NCBI GenBank assembly: GCA_900314445.1
Contig: OMVA01000025.1
Location: forward strand, 1 to 33,260
DNA from: an uncultured Lachnospiraceae bacterium
GTDB lineage: Bacteria; Bacillota; Clostridia; Lachnospirales; Lachnospiraceae
Direction: 5' to 3'
Length of the DNA: 33,260 nt
Below, in pieces: positions 7,178 to 14,287 of this stretch (its first letter is position 1; every line of letters begins with the position of its first letter). The notes below the pieces were generated by a model. The model searched no databases, was not told the origin of the DNA, and was given only the letters and a program-made list of their open reading frames with translations. The position numbers and the translations under genes are program-made.

Positions 7178-8701
7178 TTATCTACCGTACATCTTTGCGG
7201 TCTCGAAGAGACGATCAGACAGGTGCTTTGTTAACTGTTCAGATTTATAGCGCCATGCCCAGTTGCCTTCCCCTACACCTGGTGTGTTGAAACGTGCCCA
7301 GGAATCCAGTTCCAGAACATCCTGCATAGGAACGATTGCCATGTTGGCAACAGAACTGAAGCAAGCCCGGATCATTACCCAGTCAATATCATTTCCATCT
7401 GTGCTGTAGTATCTTCTCAGCTTATCACGAGAAGCTTCGAAACAGTTCTTGTACCAGCCCAGAGTTGTGTCGTTGTCATGAGTACCTGTGTAACATACAC
7501 AGTTCTTAACATGGTTGTGAGGCAGGAAGTTGTTTTCGTTTGGATTTTCAAAGGCAAACTGCAGAACCTTCATACCTGGCAGACCGAATTTGTCACGGAG
7601 TTCCACCACAGAGCGGTCAATTTCACCTAAGTCTTCAGCAATAATTGGCATATGATAACCAAATGTAGCTTCCAGAGCAGTGAAGAAGTTGTCCCCAGGT
7701 GCCTTTACCCACTTTCCGTTTTCAGCAGTGGTGTCACCGTAAGGAACAGCCCAGTACTGATCAAAACCACGGAAGTGATCGATTCGAAGGAAGTCTGTTA
7801 ACTGAAGCTGAAACTTAATTCTGTTGAACCACCATTCGTAACCAGTCTTCTGATGCTCAGGCCAGTTGTAAAGCGGGTTGCCCCAAAGCTGACCAGTAGC
7901 TGAGAAATAATCAGGTGGAACACCGGCTACAACTTTTGGATAGCCCTTTGTGTCCAGCTGGAATAATTTCTTATTTGCCCAAACGTCTGCAGAATCCCAT
8001 GCCATAAAGATTGGAATATCACCAATGATGGGAATTCCCTTGTCATTTGCGTACTTCTTAAGTTTTGCCCATTCTTCAAAGAAGAGGAACTGGATAAATT
8101 CATAGTAGCCCATTTCGTGAGCAAGTTTTGATTCCCACTTAATGCGTTCCTTCTTATTTGGATTCTTTAAAGTATCTTCCCATAGATACCATGGTGCTCC
8201 TTCGTGATAATCCTTACCGGCCATGAAAAGAGCGTAGTCCTTTAACCATTCAGTATTTTCCACGAATTCGCCGAAACGAACCATAAGTTCCTGATCAGCT
8301 GAGAAACTATCATCAATGGCATCATCTGTGAAACGCTCATAAGCTGTATGCAGCAGATTTGTCTTAAAGGAAATAACTTCACCGTAACTGATGTTTTCTG
8401 GGTTCCACTGTGGCATATCTGCAAAATCCTCATTGTGCAGAAGCCCCAGTTCCTTAAGGTGATCCAGGCTGATAATCAGTGGCTGTCCAGCAAAAGCTGA
8501 AAATGGCTGATATGGTGAATCACCAAAACCTGTGTGTCCAAGTGGCAGAACCTGCCAAGCGGTCATGCCTGATCTTTCGAGAAAGTCTACGAACTCAAAA
8601 GCTTCCTTACCCAGTTCACCAATTCCGTAAGGACCAGGGAATGATGTTGGATGCAGAAGGATACCAGCGTAGCGCTTCTCAATATCTAAGTTTTCTTCCA
8701 T
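7178..8701 (-). CDS. malQ: 4-alpha-glucanotransferase (amylomaltase)
   Basis: This GH77 enzyme transfers alpha-1,4-glucan segments between maltodextrins and releases glucose, so it serves in maltodextrin or glycogen breakdown. It has 507 aa, as usual for bacterial MalQ. Visible motifs are GILLHPTSFPGPYGIGELG at the N terminus, GDIPIFMAWDSADVWA near 227, LRIDHFRGF (nucleophile Asp at about 308), IIAEDLGEI (acid/base Glu at about 356) and THDNDTTLGWY near 407. The open frame reaches an ATG at 8716, but GGAGG lies 8 nt before the ATG at 8701, so I chose 8701. It is the middle gene of a three-gene minus-strand unit. Confidence 0.95.
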   Translation of the reverse strand: MEENLDIEKRYAGILLHPTSFPGPYGIGELGKEAFEFVDFLERSGMTAWQVLPLGHTGFGDSPYQPFSAFAGQPLIISLDHLKELGLLHNEDFADMPQWNPENISYGEVISFKTNLLHTAYERFTDDAIDDSFSADQELMVRFGEFVENTEWLKDYALFMAGKDYHEGAPWYLWEDTLKNPNKKERIKWESKLAHEMGYYEFIQFLFFEEWAKLKKYANDKGIPIIGDIPIFMAWDSADVWANKKLFQLDTKGYPKVVAGVPPDYFSATGQLWGNPLYNWPEHQKTGYEWWFNRIKFQLQLTDFLRIDHFRGFDQYWAVPYGDTTAENGKWVKAPGDNFFTALEATFGYHMPIIAEDLGEIDRSVVELRDKFGLPGMKVLQFAFENPNENNFLPHNHVKNCVCYTGTHDNDTTLGWYKNCFEASRDKLRRYYSTDGNDIDWVMIRACFSSVANMAIVPMQDVLELDSWARFNTPGVGEGNWAWRYKSEQLTKHLSDRLFETAKMYGR

Positions 8702-8730
8702 GTTGTCTTCCTCCATTTTGGCGAATGAGT

Positions 8731-9918
8731 TTACTTATAGAAATGATATGCCTTTTCGAATAATGGAATGGCCTTTTCAACAAGCTCTGTAGGTACGCAG
8801 TAAGAAATTCTGAAATGTCCAGGGCAGTCGAAGGAGTCACCAGGAACGATGATAAGACCAAGTTCCTTGGCAGCCTTCCAGCAAAATTCATTTGCATCTT
8901 CGCATGGTGATTCTGGGAACATGTAGAATGTGCCCATTGGCTTAATGCACTTGTAACCAATCTTTGTCAGTGCATCATAAAGAAGGTTTGCATTTCTTTC
9001 ATAGATAGAAAGGTCTGAAGTTTCGTCCAGGCACTTTTCAACAGCGAACTGCATAAGAGCAGTTGGGCAGTTGTGACCTGTGAAACGAGAAACCTGACCC
9101 ATCATAGGAACCAGATAGTCAGCATCCTTTGCAGCAGGGTTAACAGCAGCATATCCAATACGCTCACCAGGAAGGGAGATGGACTTTGAGAAGCTGTAGC
9201 AGCAAATGGAATTGTCGTAGAACTTAGAAACGAATGGAGCATCAGCACCAGCGAATACAAGCTCACGATAAGGTTCATCAGTAATCAGAAAGATTTCGTG
9301 ACCGTATTCTTTCTGCTTCTTTGACATAATTTCAGCAAGACGAGTGATTGTCTCAGTTGTGTAAACAATACCAGATGGATTGTTAGGTGTGTTGATGAGA
9401 ACAGCGGCAACGGATGGATTCATCATTGCTTCGAACTTTTCGAAGTCAATCTGGAAAGCAGTTGTGTCTGCAGGAACAACTTCCAGTTTTGCACCAGCGC
9501 CTGTTACATATGGAATATATTCTGGGAAGTAAGGTGCAAATGTGATGATTGTTTCGCCTTCAGAAGCTACACAACGGATTGCATGAGCAAGTGCACCAGC
9601 AGCTCCAGATGTAGGGAAGACGTGCTTAGCTTCATAATTCATACCGAAACGACGGTTTAAAGAATCAGCAATAGCCTGCTTTGTAGAGTTCTGACCCAGT
9701 GTTGGGCTGTAACCATGGAGTGCAACAGGTTCTCTTTCCTGAACCAGTTTAATCAGTTCCTCGTTAAAGTCCTCTGGACATGGAACAGATGGGTTACCGA
9801 TTGAGAAATTAAAAACGCTGTCTGGACCTAATTCAGCAGCTCTTGCACGACTATAATCAAAGAACTTTCTGATGACAGATTCCTTGCCAGTCATATCCTT
9901 GTAGAATTGTGAAATCAT
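8731..9918 (-). CDS. PLP-dependent aminotransferase, class I/II fold
   Basis: Fold-type I aminotransferase of 395 aa. The Schiff-base lysine is K245 in SFSKS. Cofactor and substrate residues include NTPNNPSG (176-183), D214 and Y217 in TDEPY, and R253 in GERIGY. The sequence resembles aspartate aminotransferase-like enzymes of clostridia that are annotated only generally; the amino donor cannot be read from the sequence. GAGGAGG precedes the ATG at a good distance. It is the first gene of the minus-strand unit with malQ and plsC, and is divergently transcribed from tatD. Confidence 0.9.
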   Translation of the reverse strand: MISQFYKDMTGKESVIRKFFDYSRARAAELGPDSVFNFSIGNPSVPCPEDFNEELIKLVQEREPVALHGYSPTLGQNSTKQAIADSLNRRFGMNYEAKHVFPTSGAAGALAHAIRCVASEGETIITFAPYFPEYIPYVTGAGAKLEVVPADTTAFQIDFEKFEAMMNPSVAAVLINTPNNPSGIVYTTETITRLAEIMSKKQKEYGHEIFLITDEPYRELVFAGADAPFVSKFYDNSICCYSFSKSISLPGERIGYAAVNPAAKDADYLVPMMGQVSRFTGHNCPTALMQFAVEKCLDETSDLSIYERNANLLYDALTKIGYKCIKPMGTFYMFPESPCEDANEFCWKAAKELGLIIVPGDSFDCPGHFRISYCVPTELVEKAIPLFEKAYHFYK

Positions 9919-9941
9919 CGACGTGTCCTCCTCGTCTTTTA

Positions 9942-9970
9942 TTGTTTATAAATACTTTATCTGTTATGAT
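9942..9970 (+). promoter_or_regulatory. Promoter of tatD
   Basis: TTGTTT (9942-9947) and TATGAT (9965-9970) are separated by 17 bp. The predicted start, near 9977, falls inside the inverted repeat at 9970-9988. Confidence 0.55.
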
Positions 9971-9988
9971 ATGTGCCGAAGGCACATA
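9970..9988. promoter_or_regulatory. Perfect inverted repeat between divergent promoters, possible operator
   Basis: TATGTGCC (9970-9977), loop GAA, GGCACATA (9981-9988) is a perfect 8-bp inverted repeat. It lies between the -10 boxes of two divergent promoters and covers the expected tatD start site. It could be a repressor site on DNA or a hairpin at the start of either RNA. The position is seen; the role is inferred. Confidence 0.55.
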
Positions 9989-9995
9989 CGCACTA

Positions 9996-10024
9996 ATTAT
10001 AGAGAATTTAATAGGAAGTAGCAA
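9996..10024 (-). promoter_or_regulatory. Promoter of the aminotransferase-malQ-plsC unit
   Basis: On the minus strand TTGCTA (10019-10024) and TATAAT (9996-10001) are separated by exactly 17 bp. The transcript would start near 9989 and carry the inverted repeat at its 5' end. Confidence 0.7.
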
Positions 10025-10032
10025 GTAAACTT

Positions 10033-10827
10033 ATGAAAATATTCGATACCCATGTTCACTATGATGACCAGGCATTTGACCAGGATCGCGAGGCCGTAAT
10101 TACTGGGTTGAATGGGGAAAATGTTGCAAATATCACAAACATAGGATTTGATCTGGAATCTTCCCGAAGTACGGTGGAACTGACAAAGAAATATCCTTTT
10201 ATATATGGAGCGGTTGGCATTATCCCAGAACATGCCAATGAGGGCAATGAAGAAAACTTGGCGGAGATTGAAAAATTAGCTTCCGAAAATGAAAAAGTAT
10301 GTGCCATCGGAGAAATTGGTTTAGATTACCATTATGATGATGGCCCTTCCAAAGAAAAGCAGGCAGAAGTCTTCCTGGCTCAGATGGACATAGCAAGAAG
10401 ACTGGGACTGCCCATTGCCATTCATTCCCGGGACGCAGCGGAGGATACGCTGAATCTTATGAAGAAGGCCCATGCGGAGGAAATCGGCGGAGTTATGCAC
10501 TGTTATTCCTATTCCTGGGAGACAGCAGAGATTCTACTCAAAATGGGATTTTATTTTGGTATCGGTGGTGTGGTAACATTTAAGAATAGTAAGAAACTGA
10601 AAAGAGTCGTAGAAAATCTGCCAATCGGGAATATAGTTCTTGAGACAGATGGACCTTATCTTTCCCCTGATCCATTTCGAGGAAAGCGAAATGACTCCAG
10701 CCGCCTGAAATATGTGGTGGAGAAAATTGCGGAATTAAAGAACATGGATCCAGAAGAGGTGGCGCGCATTACATTTGCCAATGCGGTAAAGATGTATGGT
10801 CTGGAAGGCAGTCAATATCTTAGATAG
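10033..10827 (+). CDS. tatD: TatD family metal-dependent hydrolase (DNase)
   Basis: TatD proteins are TIM-barrel metal-dependent nucleases of the cytoplasm. Expected metal ligands are all present: H7 and H9 in FDTHVHY, E94 in GEIGLDYH, H131 in IHSRDA, H156 in MHCYS and D206 in ETDGPYLSP. At 264 aa the length is normal. The ribosome binding site is weak: AGGAAG lies about 14 nt before the ATG. In many Firmicutes tatD is followed by rnmV and rsmA; here rsmA follows after 64 nt with only a hairpin repeat in between. It is the first gene of the tatD-rsmA-tadA run. Confidence 0.93.
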   Translation: MKIFDTHVHYDDQAFDQDREAVITGLNGENVANITNIGFDLESSRSTVELTKKYPFIYGAVGIIPEHANEGNEENLAEIEKLASENEKVCAIGEIGLDYHYDDGPSKEKQAEVFLAQMDIARRLGLPIAIHSRDAAEDTLNLMKKAHAEEIGGVMHCYSYSWETAEILLKMGFYFGIGGVVTFKNSKKLKRVVENLPIGNIVLETDGPYLSPDPFRGKRNDSSRLKYVVEKIAELKNMDPEEVARITFANAVKMYGLEGSQYLR

Positions 10828-10831
10828 ATTT

Positions 10832-10865
10832 TGCAAATGGGATTGCCGTGGGCAGTTCATTTGCA
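10832..10865. repeat. Hairpin-forming copy of the dispersed motif
   Basis: TGCAAATG (10832-10839) pairs with CATTTGCA (10858-10865), and the pairing continues inward (GATTGCC with GGCAGTT, two G-T wobbles) after one bulged G, to a GTG loop. That makes about 15 bp of stem in 34 nt. It lies in the tatD-rsmA gap with no T run after it, so it is not a standard terminator. Confidence 0.65.
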
Positions 10866-10891
10866 TTCACCAGTAAAAGAAAAGAGAAAAC

Positions 10892-11800
10892 ATGGCAGAA
10901 GAAAGAATTACAATTCCAGAGGCAGAAAAACTCAGCAACCCAAAGAATACTATTGCGGTGGTCCAGGGACACAGCTTCACGTTTCGTAAAAATTTTGGTC
11001 AGAACTTTCTGATTGATTCCCATGTCATCGATAAAATCGTGGCAGCTGCGGAAATCACAGAAGAGGACGAGGTGCTGGAAATCGGACCAGGTATCGGTAC
11101 TCTGACTCAGTATCTGGCTGAGGCAGCGGGACATGTGACAGCGGTGGAAATTGATAAGAATCTGATTCCGATTTTGGGAGAGACTCTGGCGCCTTACCAC
11201 AATATTGATGTGGTAAATCAGGACGTACTGAAAGTGGATTTCCAGGAACTTTTTGGGGACAAGTCCTTTAAGTGCGTGGCAAATCTTCCTTATTACATTA
11301 CAACGCCAATTATTATGGAATTGCTGGAGAAGAAGATTAATGCCAAGTCCATTACTGTTATGGTACAGAAGGAAGTGGCAGAGAGAATGAAGGCAGGTCC
11401 GGGAACCAAGGATTATGGTGCTCTTTCTCTTGCGGTTCAGTATTATGCGGAACCTTATATTGCGGCTTATGTTCCACAGAACTGCTTTATTCCAAGACCA
11501 AACGTTGGTTCTGCAGTGATCCGCCTGACTCGCCTGGAAAAGCCGGCGGTTGATGTGAAGGACGAGAAGCTTATGTTCCAGGTGATTCGTGCAGCCTTTA
11601 ACCAGAGAAGAAAGACTCTTTCCAATGCAGTTAAGAATTTCTCTGGCTTCACAAATAAGGAGCATGGAATTTCCCGTGAGCAGATTGAAGGTGCTCTTAC
11701 AAATGTTGGTTTTGATGTGCGTGTTCGAGGAGAAGCCCTGACTCTTGCAGAGTTCGCCGCCGTTACAGACGCGTTAACAGATCTGGGCATTCATGCCTAG
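10892..11800 (+). CDS. rsmA: 16S rRNA dimethyladenosine transferase (KsgA)
   Basis: RsmA uses S-adenosylmethionine to dimethylate two adjacent adenosines in the 3' end helix of 16S rRNA during small-subunit assembly. The family's motifs are clear: FGQNFL (35-40), the SAM-binding EIGPGIGTLT (63-72), the acidic residue in AVEIDKN (84-90), and the catalytic NLPYYIT (131-137). It has 302 aa, with a slightly long N terminus before GQNFL. The ribosome binding site is weak (AAGAGAAAAC before the ATG). It lies between tatD and tadA on the same strand. Confidence 0.95.
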   Translation: MAEERITIPEAEKLSNPKNTIAVVQGHSFTFRKNFGQNFLIDSHVIDKIVAAAEITEEDEVLEIGPGIGTLTQYLAEAAGHVTAVEIDKNLIPILGETLAPYHNIDVVNQDVLKVDFQELFGDKSFKCVANLPYYITTPIIMELLEKKINAKSITVMVQKEVAERMKAGPGTKDYGALSLAVQYYAEPYIAAYVPQNCFIPRPNVGSAVIRLTRLEKPAVDVKDEKLMFQVIRAAFNQRRKTLSNAVKNFSGFTNKEHGISREQIEGALTNVGFDVRVRGEALTLAEFAAVTDALTDLGIHA

Positions 11801-11805
11801 GACAA

Positions 11806-12390
11806 ATGGGATTTGCTATGAGTGAAGATAAAGAAAGAACAAGATTAGAAGCTGCAGAAAATGCAGAAGAGAAAACAGAAACAGAAATTCTACAAGAAAA
11901 AACAGATGTCCGTTATATGAAGGAAGCCCTGCGCCTGGCAAAGAAAGCCTATGCAAACGGGGACGTGCCCATTGGCTGCGTCATTGTTCATGAGGAAAAA
12001 ATCATTGGTCGTGGCTACAATCGTAGAAACAAGGATGCCACAACCCTTGCCCATGCAGAAATCCTGGCCATGAAAAAGGCGTCCAAAGTTCTTCAGGACT
12101 GGAGACTGGAAGACTGCACCATGTATGTAACCCTGGAGCCATGTCCAATGTGTGCTGGTGCCATCGTGCAGGCCAGAATTCCGGAAGTGGTAATTGGTGC
12201 CATGAATCCCAAGGCGGGTTGCGCCGGTTCTATCATGAACCTTCTGGATGAAAAGAAGTTCAATCATCAAGTGAAGACCAGAAATGGAATCCTGGTGGAA
12301 GAAGCCTCCCTTCTCTTAAAAAATTTCTTTGCAGAACTTCGAATTAAGAAAAACAAAACAGGGAATAAGATTATTCAGCCTTTGAAATAA
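11806..12390 (+). CDS. tadA: tRNA-specific adenosine deaminase
   Basis: TadA converts adenosine 34 of tRNA-Arg to inosine, which widens codon reading. The zinc-site motifs are HAE (83-85, with the catalytic Glu) and PCPMC (112-116). The 194-aa protein carries about 35 extra charged residues at the N terminus compared with typical TadA of about 160 aa. The start is uncertain: ATG 11806 has an AGGA only 3 nt away, and ATG 11818 has a weak GGGA 6 nt away. It follows rsmA by 5 nt. The start region contains a partial copy of the dispersed motif (CAAATGGGATTTGC at 11804-11817). The SRP RNA gene follows, as in Bacillus. Confidence 0.93.
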   Translation: MGFAMSEDKERTRLEAAENAEEKTETEILQEKTDVRYMKEALRLAKKAYANGDVPIGCVIVHEEKIIGRGYNRRNKDATTLAHAEILAMKKASKVLQDWRLEDCTMYVTLEPCPMCAGAIVQARIPEVVIGAMNPKAGCAGSIMNLLDEKKFNHQVKTRNGILVEEASLLLKNFFAELRIKKNKTGNKIIQPLK

Positions 12391-12412
12391 GGAAAGGCCT
12401 GGGCCGAGTCCC

Positions 12413-12468
12413 TTTGTAAATGATATTCGCCAAGTCCATTTGCAAATAGCTGGCAAATGGTATTTGCC
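12413..12468. repeat. Compound inverted-repeat cluster of the dispersed motif
   Basis: Three nested or overlapping inverted repeats share the same 8-mer. TTTGTAAATG (12413-12422) pairs with CATTTGCAAA (12437-12446). CCATTTGC (12436-12443) pairs with GCAAATGG (12453-12460). GGCAAAT (12452-12458) pairs perfectly with ATTTGCC (12462-12468). The alternatives exclude one another. The cluster lies just upstream of the SRP RNA promoter. Confidence 0.65.
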
Positions 12469-12481
12469 AAGTGGGTTTTGG

Positions 12482-12510
12482 TTGACGGAAAAGCAAATAA
12501 TCTATATACT
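12482..12510 (+). promoter_or_regulatory. Promoter of the SRP RNA gene
   Basis: TTGACG (12482-12487) and TATACT (12505-12510) are separated by exactly 17 bp. The start would be near 12517, giving a leader of about 40 nt that includes a small hairpin (TGCGTC/GACGCA) before the mature RNA. Confidence 0.75.
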
Positions 12511-12555
12511 AACGAATGCGTCTTCAAGGACGCAAATGGATAAGTCTTTAAAATT

Positions 12556-12823
12556 TCCACGCAGCTGGGGAGATAGCGGTGCCCTGTACCTGCAATCCGC
12601 TTTAGCAGGAGTGATGGCTGGCCTAGGATCGTTTTAGTTTGGGCTGCCCTTGGTAAGTGGCGTTGAGATTTGGGTCTTGCGCGACAGGAATCTGTGAACC
12701 GTGTCAGGTTGGGAACAAAGCAGCACTAAACAGAACCTCTCTGTGCGCCGCGAGGTTGCCTGGGTTGAGTCAACTGCTAAGGTAACGCTGAGCTAAGCTT
12801 TACGAAGCTAGCCGCGTGGTTTT
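12556..12823 (+). ncRNA. ffs: Signal recognition particle RNA, large bacterial type
   Basis: This RNA forms the core of the signal recognition particle with Ffh and targets membrane and secreted proteins. The ends pair (CCACGCAGCT at 12557-12566 with AGCCGCGTGG at 12810-12819). The Alu domain sequence GGTGCCCTGTACCTGCAATC near 12579 and the 3' portion TTGCCTGGGTTGAGTCAACT near 12765 match the Bacillus-type 6S-like SRP RNA of about 270 nt. The Ffh-binding helix has GTCAGG at 12703-12708 and the GGAA tetraloop at 12712-12715, with altered but still paired flanking bases. Ends are accurate to a few bases. It lies after tadA, a conserved arrangement in Firmicutes. Confidence 0.95.
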
Positions 12824-12868
12824 TAATTTATATTTATGAAAAAATTCGCCCCCAAAATGACTATTTGT

Positions 12869-12888
12869 CGCCCCAAGGGCGTTTTTTT
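12869..12888 (+). terminator. Terminator after the SRP RNA
   Basis: CGCCC (12869-12873), loop CAA, GGGCG (12877-12881) is followed by seven T residues. The stem is short but GC-rich, and an earlier CGCCC near 12848 could pair instead with the same GGGCG. Confidence 0.65.
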
Positions 12889-13012
12889 GTAACCTTTGTC
12901 AAAAAAACGACATTAAATTGGTGCATTTTACAATTATTTGTGTTACGATTACTTAGGTATTTTATCTGGCAGAAGCTGGATTTGATTATGGGTGTAAGGG
13001 GTACAAATTCAC

Positions 13013-13603
13013 ATGGATTACTCAGAAGTAATTGAGTTCGTACGAAAAAAGACTTCTGAAAATGGTCGACCAAAGGGATATCCATTCCGAAACAGGTTCG
13101 AACATACAATGAGAGTCTATAGATGGGCTATCAGATTACAGGCTAAGTTAGGAGGTAATCTGGATGTCATCGTTCTTGCAGCACTTCTGCACGATGTTGG
13201 TTGGGATGAGAACCGTCCACACAACGAAGTGAGTGCTGAAATCGCCGTTGAGTATCTGGATAGTATTGGCGTGGACCAGGAAACGATCACAAGAGTCGGA
13301 GAAATTGTAATGCTGCACGCAGACAAGGATTCTGAAAAGAATCTGAATCTTGAGTGCCGTATTGTGATGGATGCAGACCTTCTTGATGAAGTTGGTGCCG
13401 TTGGTATTATGTGGGACTGTATGGCTATTGCCTTAGAGGACGAGGCAAGTTACAAGAGGGCCTATTACAGAATCAAGGATTATTACCGTCGTAATAAACC
13501 AAAGATTCGTCGTTGCAAGACCGATGCAGGTCGTACAGAATATATGAAGAGAATGAATCTGATAGATGGTTACCTGTCTCAGCTTGAGAAGGAACTGTTT
13601 TAG
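13013..13603 (+). CDS. HD domain-containing phosphohydrolase
   Basis: An HD-domain metal-dependent phosphohydrolase of 196 aa. The expected ligands are H31 (in FEHTMRVY), H60 and D61 (in LLHDVGW), and D120 (in MDADLLDE), with H102 nearby in MLHADKD. HD proteins of this size are often hydrolases of nucleotides or small phosphorylated compounds; the substrate cannot be predicted here. AAGGGG lies 11 nt before the ATG. The gene follows the SRP terminator and precedes a membrane-anchored protein by 44 nt, so the two may be cotranscribed. I found no confident promoter. Confidence 0.85.
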   Translation: MDYSEVIEFVRKKTSENGRPKGYPFRNRFEHTMRVYRWAIRLQAKLGGNLDVIVLAALLHDVGWDENRPHNEVSAEIAVEYLDSIGVDQETITRVGEIVMLHADKDSEKNLNLECRIVMDADLLDEVGAVGIMWDCMAIALEDEASYKRAYYRIKDYYRRNKPKIRRCKTDAGRTEYMKRMNLIDGYLSQLEKELF

Positions 13604-13647
13604 GATAAAGGGTTTCAAAAAAATAAAGAGTTATAGGGAGAGAAAAA

Positions 13648-14199
13648 ATGGCAAATAAAATTTTCCGAGTTATCTTAGGTATTATTATTGTTTGTGGCGT
13701 TCTTTTCGGTATTTACTACATCTTACCAGGACGTTTCAAGAATCCAATTACTCAGGCATATCAGCAAGCAACAAACAAGTATGCATCTACAGCGTTCGAC
13801 ACATTAAAGAAGGCAGAGGTTCCAAAACATGAGGGTGTTACATTTGATTCTATGATGACAAATGCACTTGGCGACCACACATGGATCATTGCTCCAAACG
13901 GCAATGGCGTGGATAAGGAATCAGGCAATGGTGTTATGACAGTTTACTGTGATGGTTATGAGTGTGATGTTTCTATTCAGGATGCAAAACAGACAGATAC
14001 AAACAACACATACTCAAAGGCTCATGTAAGACTGGTATTCAATGTAACTTTCACAGGTGGACAGATTACAGGTATTGAATTCCCTCAGGTTGAAGTAGAT
14101 GATACCAACGTATGGGCAAAGGGTAGCAGCGCAAACGATGCGGATACTTACTACCATGAGACAATCGATTTCCTTTGCAATGGTCTTCAGGTTGAATAA
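13648..14199 (+). CDS. Hypothetical membrane-anchored protein
   Basis: I do not recognise this family. The 183-aa protein has one N-terminal transmembrane helix (about residues 5-26, FRVILGIIIVCGVLFGIYYI) and otherwise looks like a soluble domain outside the membrane. It has a glycine- and asparagine-rich turn (APNGNGVDKESGNG, about 82-95) and beta-strand-like stretches further on (MTVYCDGYECDVSI, HVRLVFNVTFTGGQITGIEFPQVEV). Three cysteines lie in the C-terminal half. GGGAG precedes the ATG. It ends just before a terminator shared with murG. Confidence 0.8.
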   Translation: MANKIFRVILGIIIVCGVLFGIYYILPGRFKNPITQAYQQATNKYASTAFDTLKKAEVPKHEGVTFDSMMTNALGDHTWIIAPNGNGVDKESGNGVMTVYCDGYECDVSIQDAKQTDTNNTYSKAHVRLVFNVTFTGGQITGIEFPQVEVDDTNVWAKGSSANDADTYYHETIDFLCNGLQVE

Positions 14200-14250
14200 G
14201 CAGCAGGAAAGTGCAAGAGAAACGACTTAACTAGAAAATAGAAAAATAAA

Positions 14251-14279
14251 AAGGCTCGGGAAAATTCCCGAGCTTTTTT
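14251..14279. terminator. Bidirectional terminator between converging genes
   Basis: GCTCGGGAA (14254-14262) and TTCCCGAGC (14265-14273) form a perfect 9-bp stem with an AA loop, followed by six T residues; A residues precede it, so it also serves the minus strand. It ends the 13648-14199 gene and murG. Confidence 0.85.
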
Positions 14280-14287
14280 ATTTGAAA

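Noticed and set aside
12440-12637. Open frame across the SRP RNA promoter and 5' part
   Set aside because: The sequence is the SRP RNA gene and its leader; coding there is very unlikely.
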